Shown in pieces: positions 49,151 through 56,835 of a DNA stretch of 64,000 bases; within the stretch, counting starts at the first letter, position 1; every line of letters begins with the position of its first letter. The translations under genes and the position numbers were made by a program. The notes under the pieces are model-generated. The model saw only the letters and a list, made by a program, of their open reading frames with translations. It made no database searches and was not told the DNA's origin. The DNA is from a bacterium (lineage in GTDB: Archaea; Micrarchaeota; Micrarchaeia; Micrarchaeales; CABMGC01). The DNA is taken from assembly GCA_021829835.1 (NCBI GenBank), contig JAKBPE010000004.1, positions 1 to 64,000 of the forward strand, given 5' to 3'.

Positions 49151-50209
49151 ATGCGCACTATAATGCTAATAGATATGGATTATTTTTTTGTTGCGTGTGA
49201 AGAAATAAAACGTCCAGAACTGAAAGACCGGCCAACAATAGTAGGCGCAGATCCTAAGGAAGGGAGAGGGCGTGGCGTAGTAATGACATGTAATTATGTC
49301 GCAAGGAAACTTGGAATACATAGTGCAATGCCTATTTCTTCTGCTTATAGAATGGCGCCTGATGCTGAATTTCTGCCTATGGATTACCCATACTATGAAC
49401 GCAAATCAAACGAAGTGTTTGGCATAATAAAGGATTTTTCAGAGAAGACTGAACAGGTAAGCATTGATGAATTCTTCATAGACGTATCATCTAAAATAGA
49501 TAATAACAAGGAAGCATTATTGCTTGCTGGAAAGATAAAATCAAGGATAAATTCAGAGGCAAGGCTTCCCTGCTCCGTTGGGATAAGCGACACAAAATTA
49601 GTCGCCAAGATGGCATGCGAGAGTGCTAAGCCAGATGGAATAAAGCTAGTCGGTAAGGAAGAATCTCTCAACTTCATATGGCAGCTTCCAGTAGGCGAGC
49701 TTTATGGAGTAGGCGCAAAGACTAAGGAGAGACTTGAAAAGATGGGCTACAGAACCATTGGGGACCTGGCAAAAGCCAATATAATGCTTCTCATGAAAGA
49801 GTTTGATTCGTTTGGCATAGAACTACATGATTTATCAAACGGCATAGATCCCAGAGAAGTTGTGGAAAATTACGAAGTTAAATCGATAAGCAAGGAGTAT
49901 ACATTCGATAGAGATACCAGTAAGGATGAAGAGATAATAAAATCGATAAGGAAACTTTCTGCAGATGTAGGTAAGGAAATATCCGACAAGAGGCTCTCTT
50001 ACAGAACAGTTACAGTAAAGCTTAGGTATATGGATTTTATAGAACACCTGCATAGCAGAAGCATAAGACCTACAGGAAAATCGGAGGAGATAGAAAAAAC
50101 TGCTGTGGAACTTTATAGGGAGAATGTGGAGAAAAACAAGAAAGTTCGCAAGATAGGAGTCAGGGTTTCAGGCCTGCAGGATTATAAAAATCAGAAACTG
50201 CTTTTCTGA
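49151..50209 (+). CDS. dinB: Y-family DNA polymerase IV (Dpo4/DinB)
   Basis: Translesion polymerase of 352 residues. The palm has the metal site MLIDMDYFFVACEE (Asp, Phe steric gate, Glu), VVMTCNYVARKLGIHSAMPI, and the second acidic pair in VSIDEFFIDVS (S-x-D-E). The thumb helix-hairpin-helix is ELYGVGAKTKERLEKMGYRT and the little-finger domain follows from about residue 235 (SISKEYTFDRDTSKDEEI). A C-terminal segment with a PIP-like end (DYKNQKLLF) matches Dpo4-type PCNA-binding tails. It replaces or bypasses damaged-template stalls. The ATG is chosen as the only start close to the family N terminus. Confidence 0.93.
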   Translation: MRTIMLIDMDYFFVACEEIKRPELKDRPTIVGADPKEGRGRGVVMTCNYVARKLGIHSAMPISSAYRMAPDAEFLPMDYPYYERKSNEVFGIIKDFSEKTEQVSIDEFFIDVSSKIDNNKEALLLAGKIKSRINSEARLPCSVGISDTKLVAKMACESAKPDGIKLVGKEESLNFIWQLPVGELYGVGAKTKERLEKMGYRTIGDLAKANIMLLMKEFDSFGIELHDLSNGIDPREVVENYEVKSISKEYTFDRDTSKDEEIIKSIRKLSADVGKEISDKRLSYRTVTVKLRYMDFIEHLHSRSIRPTGKSEEIEKTAVELYRENVEKNKKVRKIGVRVSGLQDYKNQKLLF

Positions 50210-50226
50210 TAATATAGGGTTTGGTT

Positions 50227-51182
50227 TTATTCGGAGTTCTTCTTCTCCGTCTTATAATATAAGTCTGTGAGGTACTCCCTGGCCCGAAGCGCACATTTGA
50301 CTCCGCTTGCGCTTGCAGTTACAGCCTGCCTGTATATTTTATCAGCGACATCCCCTGCTATATATACACCTTCTATATCAGTGAGCACCTCGTCCTTTGT
50401 GATTATATATCCGGCAGCATCAAGTTTCAGCTTTCCGTTGAATGTCTTTGTATTTGGAGAGTGGCCTATTGCAACAAAAACCCCGTCTATTGGCATCTCC
50501 TGCACCTCTCCGCTCTTGATGTTTCTAAGCTTAACTGCCTCAACCTTGTCCTTGCCTAGAATCTCAGTGACTTCTGAGTTCCATATTATCTTTATTTTTT
50601 TGTTGGAGAAGACCTTTTCCTGCATTATCTTGCTTGCCTTGAACTCTTCCCTTCTGTGAACTATCGTTACGGTATCTGCAAATTTAGTTATAAAGTTAGC
50701 ATCTTCCATTGCAGTATCTCCGCCTCCGACTACTATCACGTTTTTATTTTTGAAGAAAGGACCATCGCATGTGCCGCATGTTGATACTCCCTTTCCTATA
50801 TACCTGTTTTCCGAGTCTATTCCCAGATTTTTGGCATTTGCGCCTGTGGCTATTATTATACTGTCCGCTTCGTATGTTTTGCCCCCGGCAAACGCCTTTA
50901 GTGGCCTTGAAGTAAAATCTACGTCCGTAAGATCATCGTATACAAATCTTGTTCCGAACTTTTCCGCCTGTAACTTCATTTTATTCACAAGATCAGGACC
51001 CTGCACTCCTTCCGGAAATCCTGGAAAATTCTCTACTGTCGTAGTTAGTTCGAGCTGGCCGCCTCCGCTGGATCCTGCTATTATAAGAGGGTCAAAACCC
51101 TCCCTGGAGGCATATATTGCAGCAGAGAGTCCTGCAGGACCTGAACCTATAATTATTATTTTTTCAACCAGAGAAACACCAT
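50227..51182 (-). CDS. trxB: Thioredoxin reductase with a broken start (apparent frameshift)
   Basis: The FAD/NADP flavoprotein passes electrons to thioredoxin. Reading the minus strand upstream of GTG 51006 recovers the normal N-terminal half: IIIIGSGPAGLSAAIYASRE and GGGQLELTTTVENFPGFPEG; the active-site CGTCDGPFF, NADP loop VVVGGGDTAMEDANF and C-terminal IYIAGDVADKIYRQAVTAS are also present. In this frame no ATG, GTG or TTG precedes the FAD motif; only a CTG at 51171 does. A TATA box (51203-51212) points to an ATG at 51182, but that frame stops after eight codons (MVFLWLKK). A -1 slip on AAAAAA joins the two exactly, so this is an indel or a programmed frameshift. Confidence 0.78.
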
Positions 51183-51256
51183 ATAGTATTTTGTCTGAAC
51201 ATCTATATAAATTTGACAGATTAACTATCAGATTAATAAGATTAGAAGGTCAGGTT

Positions 51257-52228
51257 ATGGCAGTTGTTGTAAATGGGCATTTGATAGCAGTAGATTGCTG
51301 GGATCCTGAATCAACATTGAATTTTGTTTCACATGCTCATTCCGACCATATTTCCGGAATAAGAAAAAACAAGAAAGTAATAGCCAGTAGGATAACCAAG
51401 GAGTTGATTGAGAAGCGGGATCATCGCAAGAGAGTCGATCTTTCTGAAGATCTTGAAGGGATAACTATGCTTAACGCAGGGCATATTTTAGGATCTAAAC
51501 AGATGTATGCTGAATCAATGGAACTCGGTGCTTCTATATTATATAGCGGTGACTACCAGATGGAGAGTGTTGCAGTGGCAGAGCCTATAGAACTGAAAGG
51601 CTCAGATATACTCATAATAGATTCTACATATCCTGAACCTTCTGATGTTTTTGGAGACAGACAGGATATAATACTCTCAATACAGGAGTTCATCAAAAAT
51701 ACATTAAAAAAAGGAATAATATTATTTAGCTCTTATGCGCTTGGGAAAGCACAGGAGATAAACAGGATAGCCAATGAGATAGGAATACTGCCATTGGTTG
51801 ACCGCAAAATAGCTTTAATTAATGAGGTTTATGTGAAAAATGGAATAAAGCTTGAATATCTCTCGGCTGAAGATGCAGATGACAAACTAGAATCTGCTCT
51901 TAGAGGCAACTTTTTAGCAATAACCAGCATGCGGAACTTCAATGAGATAGCATCAAGGCTATCAGATACATACTGCAGGAGAGTCTATACTGCGGTTGCA
52001 AGCGGTTTTGCTAAGAACTTCAATATGGGTTCTTATGCACAATTTCCGCTTAGCGACCATTCGGATTTTAAGCATGCGATTGAGTATATAGATGCATGCT
52101 CACCCTCGAAAATATATACCAGGGGGAATAACGAAAGCTCTTCGGTATTTGCAAAGAATCTCTCAAAGCTTGGCTATTCCGCCGAGGTATTTAATGGCTC
52201 GGTGCCGCCTGGATGGCATAAAAGATAA
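51257..52228 (+). CDS. Metallo-beta-lactamase/beta-CASP-like RNA-processing nuclease
   Basis: 323 residues related to COG1236 exonucleases of the CPSF-73/Ysh1 type. The N terminus shows FVSHAHSDHISG (HxHxDH-like metal site, about residues 24-35), then NAGHILGSKQM, ILYSGDY with ESVAVAEPIE and LIIDSTYPEPSDV, the order of MBL motifs 1-4 in the family. A beta-CASP-like region follows (ILFSSYALGKAQEINRIANE) with a late LSDHSDFKHA histidine motif. A longer open frame from 50750 runs across the thioredoxin reductase gene in another frame and is rejected; the ATG at 51257 gives a natural N terminus. It is divergent from the thioredoxin reductase gene. Confidence 0.85.
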   Translation: MAVVVNGHLIAVDCWDPESTLNFVSHAHSDHISGIRKNKKVIASRITKELIEKRDHRKRVDLSEDLEGITMLNAGHILGSKQMYAESMELGASILYSGDYQMESVAVAEPIELKGSDILIIDSTYPEPSDVFGDRQDIILSIQEFIKNTLKKGIILFSSYALGKAQEINRIANEIGILPLVDRKIALINEVYVKNGIKLEYLSAEDADDKLESALRGNFLAITSMRNFNEIASRLSDTYCRRVYTAVASGFAKNFNMGSYAQFPLSDHSDFKHAIEYIDACSPSKIYTRGNNESSSVFAKNLSKLGYSAEVFNGSVPPGWHKR

Positions 52229-52455
52229 TAGCATAAGGCAAGATAGATGTGAAAGCAGAGGTTTTTGATGTAATTTTAGATAGAAGGCTATAATCTACTG
52301 CAAGCTTGTTTTGCTTGTCAGAGTCTGCAGATTTTGATACTTATTCCTTATATATTTTTATATGGCAATATGGAATTATAGAGAGTTACCATAATTTTGA
52401 TTATTTGAAGGAAGATGTGTGGGATTTCAAAGCTGTGTTAGTAGATAGGGTTTGG

Positions 52456-53409
52456 ATGGAGACTGATGAAGAGAATATAGTTAAAGAGAACCAAAAATAC
52501 GGAAGTAGAGATGAGTTAGGAAAGATATTAAAAAAAGCAGTATCTGAAGGGTCAAAATCAAAGGCTATACTCTTTCTGGATGAGCTTAGAACTACACTTG
52601 AGGCCAAAGGCATGCATACCGAAACAGGGATAGGCTTGCTTAACTATTTTTTCGCATTGGGTGCACTTTCATTCACATGCAAATACATAAGTTATGAAGA
52701 GATAAAGAAGATGCTCGCGGCTGTGGATATCCAGACTGAGCCTCGCCTCAATCAGAGAATGCAGTATTTGCGTTATGACAATTACGGGGCGTACATGAAT
52801 GCGATATACTTCTTGGTTTCTCTTGGAATGAGACCAGATATTGAGAATATATTCTTAGTTATGGAATCGATGCAGATGAAGCCGGAAGTAAGCCTTGCTG
52901 AGAGAGCTATCAGATATTTTGATGAATTCAGTCAAGGAAAGATTACTTATGAGATTCATGAACCGGAGCGCGAGACTTCTGTAATATTCAACAAGGTAGC
53001 ACAGATGATATTTTCCATATCATCGGAAACATCCGATTTTATCTCCTTGCAGATAGATGCTATGCTGAAGAGCAAAGAGGCAGAAGCATACTTGAATAGA
53101 GATCTCTTCTTATATCTTGCCATAGTAGGCCTGCTAACATATTCGGGAAAAGAGAGTACAGCAGAAGCCATACTTAATGTTGCACATTCCGTGAATAGGG
53201 AGATGGATGAAGTAATGATAAGGAATCTCCAGGATATGCATGCCAGTCCCCATGTATTCTACCTTGCAGCTATATATTTCATAAAAGCGATAGGCAAAGA
53301 AGCATCTCTAGACAGAATTTCGAGAGTTGTGCAGATTATGGGCATCTCTCCTGATTACAATACTGCAGGTGCTGCAGTGGCGTTCTTCAAATCAAGGAAT
53401 GCTATATGA
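52456..53409 (+). CDS. Protein with repeated ribosomal-P1-like helical domains
   Basis: 317 residues from the ATG at 52456 (an open frame starts at 52306, but its first 50 residues look like translated leader). After a charged helical N terminus, four segments share one pattern: LLNYFFALGALSFTCKYISY; AYMNAIYFLVSLGMRPDIEN; LFLYLAIVGLLTYSGKESTA; VFYLAAIYFIKAIGKEASLD. Each has a hydrophobic helix ending in GKE-like residues, then a second helix and a third. This matches the dimerisation domain of archaeal ribosomal stalk protein P1 (Y-x-A-A-L-L-L-x-x-x-G-K-E-I-T-E-E-x-I). The function is unknown; a stalk-like or ribosome-associated role is a guess. Confidence 0.5.
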   Translation: METDEENIVKENQKYGSRDELGKILKKAVSEGSKSKAILFLDELRTTLEAKGMHTETGIGLLNYFFALGALSFTCKYISYEEIKKMLAAVDIQTEPRLNQRMQYLRYDNYGAYMNAIYFLVSLGMRPDIENIFLVMESMQMKPEVSLAERAIRYFDEFSQGKITYEIHEPERETSVIFNKVAQMIFSISSETSDFISLQIDAMLKSKEAEAYLNRDLFLYLAIVGLLTYSGKESTAEAILNVAHSVNREMDEVMIRNLQDMHASPHVFYLAAIYFIKAIGKEASLDRISRVVQIMGISPDYNTAGAAVAFFKSRNAI

Positions 53410-53488
53410 ATGCAGAAGGGCCGGATTCTGCAATGATCTTTATAGGTATATTTTTATATTTTTAATATATTGGTAGTGAAATTGTCCA

Positions 53489-54763
53489 TCAGAGATTATT
53501 GCTCTTTTTGAAGAATTTCTTTTCGAAGCGTGCATACCTTTTTATCATGGTTAGTGTATCTTTCTTTATCTCTTTCCTGTTTTTTGATATCCTTGCGACT
53601 CCTGAATCCATAGCTGCTATTCCCACTGCGGCTGCTATCTCTGAAGCTATTTTGGGATACTCTTTGTCAAAAACACTGTTTAATATGAATTCAGTATTGA
53701 GCTTATTTCCAACCCCTTTGGATAGAGCCAGCGATGCAGCATAAAGCATCTCCATATTTATCTTTTTTGCCCTGACATCGAGTAATCCGCGCATTATTCC
53801 GGGAAAAGCGACTACATTGTTAACCTGGTTAGGCCTGTCGCTTCTTCCTGTCGCTACTATATAAGCGCCTGCGGCCTTTGCTTCTTCATAATCTATCTCA
53901 GGTTCAGGGTTTGCAAGTGCGAATATTATAGGCTTCTCATTCATACTCGAAATTATCTCTTTGGTAAATATGCCTTTTTTTGATAGGCCTATAAGGACAT
54001 CTGCACCTCTGGCTATCTCAGGAAGGCTGCCTCGCTCTTTGGATAAGTTTGTCTTTGATGCTATCTCCCTCTTGAATTCGTTTTGTTCGCTGTCTCTACC
54101 TTCGTATATGGCCCCGCGGCTATCAAGCACCACTATATTAGTGAAACCTGCATGCATGGCAAGCTTCACTACACCTATTCCTGCAGTTCCTGCGCCGTTT
54201 ACCACTATCTTCGCATTTCTGCCCTTGCCGGATAATTTTATCGCGTTCATCAGAGCAGCTACAGCTACAACAGCTGTACCCTGCTGGTCATCATGGAATA
54301 CAGGTATCTCTAGCTCACTCTGAGCCCTGTTTACAACATTGAATGCCTTTGGCGATTCTATATCTTCTACGTTTATTGCTCCAAAAGAGGCGGAGATATT
54401 CTTCATGAAAGCTACTATCTCATCCTCATTTGTAGTGCCTATGCAGATAGGCACGGCATCCACTCCTCCGAATTTCTTGAAGAGTGCAGCCTTTCCTTCC
54501 ATTACCGGAAGGCCTGCCTCTGGACCTATGTTGCCTAGTCCGAGTATCCTTGTGCCGTCTGAGACTATGGCTATAGTATTAGACCTTCCCGTATATTCGA
54601 ATGAGAGATCCTTGTCTTCCTTTATAGCCAGGCTTGGGTATGCTACGCCTGGAGTGTAAAACGTTGAGAGATCCTCACTGCTGGATAACGGCACCTTGGG
54701 CATTATCTCTATCTTGCCTCTGTTCTTTCTATGTTCTTCCAAAACCTTGTCTCTTTCTACCAT
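53489..54763 (-). CDS. NAD(P)-dependent malic enzyme
   Basis: Malic enzyme decarboxylates malate to pyruvate with NAD(P)H production. 424 residues in the MaeB-like short family: STFYTPGVAYPSLAIKED (Tyr general acid region), GRSNTIAIVSDGTRILGLGNIGPEAGLPVMEGKA, VFHDDQQGTAVVAVAALM with the metal ligands, VVNGAGTAGIGVVKLAMHAG (Rossmann), and FALANPEPEIDYEEA. The ATG gives 424 residues, as expected of MaeB without its phosphotransacetylase domain. It is transcribed toward the P1-like gene and preceded by the membrane protein gene. A role in pyruvate supply or NAD(P)H supply is likely. Confidence 0.92.
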   Translation of the reverse strand: MVERDKVLEEHRKNRGKIEIMPKVPLSSSEDLSTFYTPGVAYPSLAIKEDKDLSFEYTGRSNTIAIVSDGTRILGLGNIGPEAGLPVMEGKAALFKKFGGVDAVPICIGTTNEDEIVAFMKNISASFGAINVEDIESPKAFNVVNRAQSELEIPVFHDDQQGTAVVAVAALMNAIKLSGKGRNAKIVVNGAGTAGIGVVKLAMHAGFTNIVVLDSRGAIYEGRDSEQNEFKREIASKTNLSKERGSLPEIARGADVLIGLSKKGIFTKEIISSMNEKPIIFALANPEPEIDYEEAKAAGAYIVATGRSDRPNQVNNVVAFPGIMRGLLDVRAKKINMEMLYAASLALSKGVGNKLNTEFILNSVFDKEYPKIASEIAAAVGIAAMDSGVARISKNRKEIKKDTLTMIKRYARFEKKFFKKSNNL

Positions 54764-54795
54764 ATTATCATCTGATTCTATTCTATCTCTTTATT

Positions 54796-55209
54796 CTATT
54801 TCTTTCTCTTGGCCTTTGAAGGAGTTACATATCTCATGAACCTTAAAAGCAGAAGCCCTGATATTATTGTAAATATCAATGCTCCTAAAAACCCATATCC
54901 TCTGTATAGGGTTATGTTGCTGTACGCCTGGCGTGCTGAGCTTATGGCAAGCTTGGAGTATAATATGGAGCTTCCGGGAGTGCTGTTCAGTAGCTTTCTT
55001 GCTTCTCCCAGATATGAGTAAGACTGATTGAGATTTGGGGAGAAGATAAGATAACTGCTCTGATTTACCATGCTTACATAGGCAGTCGCATTGTTGAGCG
55101 ATGCGTTAGCTTCGCTGAAATTATACTCTGCAGTATGTATGCTTGCCGCATTGGCAAGCACTGGCAGGGAAAGGATAGCCAGAATCACTAAAAAAAGATA
55201 CCTGGCCAT
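54796..55209 (-). CDS. Secreted/membrane protein with signal peptide and C-terminal anchor
   Basis: 137 residues: a signal peptide (RYLFLVILAILSLPVLANAA, about 3-22), an extracellular domain of about 80 residues rich in Asn, Ser, Tyr and Ala with N-glycosylation-type sequons (NFS, NAS, NAT, NQS), one membrane helix (YGFLGALIFTIISGLLLLRF, about 104-123) and a basic cytosolic end (PSKAKRKK). No family is recognised. It lies between the TFB and malic enzyme genes on the same strand, 17 nt from the TFB stop. Confidence 0.6.
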   Translation of the reverse strand: MARYLFLVILAILSLPVLANAASIHTAEYNFSEANASLNNATAYVSMVNQSSYLIFSPNLNQSYSYLGEARKLLNSTPGSSILYSKLAISSARQAYSNITLYRGYGFLGALIFTIISGLLLLRFMRYVTPSKAKRKK

Positions 55210-55226
55210 TTAGATTCCATGTTTGT

Positions 55227-56321
55227 TTAGAGGTTCACGTCTATAGCAAGCTCCTGCTTGAGCTCTCTGTATCTGTTCCTTATAGTAACTTCCGTTACTC
55301 CGGCGACATCGGCTACCTCCTTCTGGGTTCTGCGCTCTCCGACAAGCGCTCCTGCTATGTATACTGCTGCTGCAGATACTCCAGTAGGGCTTCTTCCGCT
55401 TATCAAGCCTTTCTTCATTGCCTGCTTCAGCAGAGCCATTGCTTTTTCCTGTGCTCCTCCGCTGAGCTTGAGCGCTGCAACATACCTTGGGACGTAGGCT
55501 GATGGATCTGTAAGAGGTATCTTGAGGTTGAGCTCGTGTGCTATTATCCTGTAGGTTCTTCCTATCTCCTTCTTTGAAACATTGGATATCTGCGAGATCT
55601 CATCCAGGGTTCTCGGCATACCTGCGCTTCTGCATGTTGCGTATAGTGCTGCATTGACCACAGTCTCGATAGGCCTTCCCCTTATGAGATTGTTCTTGAC
55701 ACACTGCCTGTAAAGCAGTGCAGTCTGCTCTCTTATGTTGTCAGGAAGCCCCAGATAGCTTGCCACTCTGTTGAGTTCAGGCAGAGCCACCAGGTAATTC
55801 CTCTCGCTTGAGCTTGCTATGCTTGCTCTCCTGTGCCATTTTCTCATTCGGTATAGCTGCGCCTGCCTCTTGGATGAGAGCCTGGTTCCCCTTATGTCCT
55901 TATTGTACATGTCTATTTCAGTTACAAGCCCCTTGTTAGGCTTCATGTATTTTATCGGAGCTCCGGTTCTAGCTCTGGCGCTTCTCTGGTCCGCATCAAA
56001 AGCCCTCCATTCTGGACCTTCGTCAGCCATATTCTCTTCTATTATAAGTCCGCAGCTGTTGCAAACGTTCTCTCCGCGTTCATTATCGAATATTATGTCA
56101 GAACTTCCGCAGCTTGGGCATTTCTTTATTGCCGGCTGTACACTTCCAAGCCTTGAGGTTGCCTTTTTTGCAGGGATTTCATCCAGTATAGGATCCGGCA
56201 TCTCGTGCGAAGGCATAGCAGCTTGGGTTACTACATCAACAGTTCCTAGTTCTTCCTTATGGCTTCTGCCTGCAGCATACTCTGGTACTTCCTTTTTTTG
56301 ATTTTTGTTGTGTTTGGCCAT
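55227..56321 (-). CDS. tfb: Transcription initiation factor TFB
   Basis: TFB bridges TBP-bound promoters and RNA polymerase. 364 residues: a zinc ribbon (CPSCGSSDIIFDNERGENVC then NSCG, about residues 69-92), B-reader segment GPEWRAFDADQRSARARTGA, then two cyclin folds (about 175-265 and 270-360; RQCVKNNLIRGRPIETVVNA and LISGRSPTGVSAAAVYIAGA) and the C-terminal DNA-recognition helix with VAGVTEVTIRNRYRELKQEL. All domains are intact, unlike the paralogue in the island. The N-terminal 55 residues are polar and variable. Confidence 0.95.
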   Translation of the reverse strand: MAKHNKNQKKEVPEYAAGRSHKEELGTVDVVTQAAMPSHEMPDPILDEIPAKKATSRLGSVQPAIKKCPSCGSSDIIFDNERGENVCNSCGLIIEENMADEGPEWRAFDADQRSARARTGAPIKYMKPNKGLVTEIDMYNKDIRGTRLSSKRQAQLYRMRKWHRRASIASSSERNYLVALPELNRVASYLGLPDNIREQTALLYRQCVKNNLIRGRPIETVVNAALYATCRSAGMPRTLDEISQISNVSKKEIGRTYRIIAHELNLKIPLTDPSAYVPRYVAALKLSGGAQEKAMALLKQAMKKGLISGRSPTGVSAAAVYIAGALVGERRTQKEVADVAGVTEVTIRNRYRELKQELAIDVNL

Positions 56322-56835
56322 CTATTCACCATGATTAAAGATAATGTCGCATATTAATGGTTGCAAAAATAAGTGACAATTAATGGAATATCAATAATAA
56401 GATATATAAAACTTCCTATGGATTTCGGCGGCAAAGAATACAGTGCATTTATATATTTACGTATTGGGTTCTGCCTCCTTTGTGGATTAGAGAAGATGCA
56501 GTTATTTAGTATATTATAGATTGCACCAAATAAAGAATTTTGAACTTCGGAGATTAGATTTTGTCAGGGCAGGAACTGCCTAAGCTATATTCTCTGGCGT
56601 GGAGTAGTTCAATCCCAATAGAAGGAAGTAGGACTTTATCCTAAGAAGTTTCTTAAGAAGTTGGGATATATTCTCAGACAGATACATAGGGAAAGCCATT
56701 GACGTTTAGCTAGTCATGAATACTGGAGATTCTTGCAATATGCTAGTAAGTTCTAACATGATACTAGATTTATAACAGAGTTTTAAATAGCTTTAAATAC
56801 CTTACACTCTTATTATTTTCTTGATTGGTATTAGT
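56322..56835. other. 514-bp non-coding stretch before the tetraether-synthase-like gene
   Basis: No convincing gene is seen. A TATA-like GATATATAAAAC (56401-56412) with good spacing for a start near 56435, and hairpin-forming tracts such as TAAGAA-GT-TTCTTA (56642-56655), suggest a non-coding RNA may start here. The segment GTCAGGGCAGGAACTGCC recalls SRP RNA helix 8 but lacks its AGCA side. Near the right end TTTTAAATAG and CTTTAAATACC (56781-56801) are candidate TATA boxes for the next gene. Confidence 0.35.

Noticed and set aside
50750-52228. A 492-codon + strand frame starting before the MBL nuclease
   Set aside because: Its first part lies over the thioredoxin reductase gene on the other strand and is not protein-like. 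The nuclease begins naturally at the ATG at 51257.
52306-52455. Extra 50 residues in front of the P1-like repeat protein
   Set aside because: They cross a TATA-like AT-rich segment and lack any homology pattern; the ATG at 52456 is a better start.
56560-56620. SRP (7S) RNA or RNase P RNA
   Set aside because: GTCAGGGCAGGAACTGCC has some likeness to SRP helix 8, but the AGCA side and the conserved RNase P GAGGAAAGUC-type core are missing.
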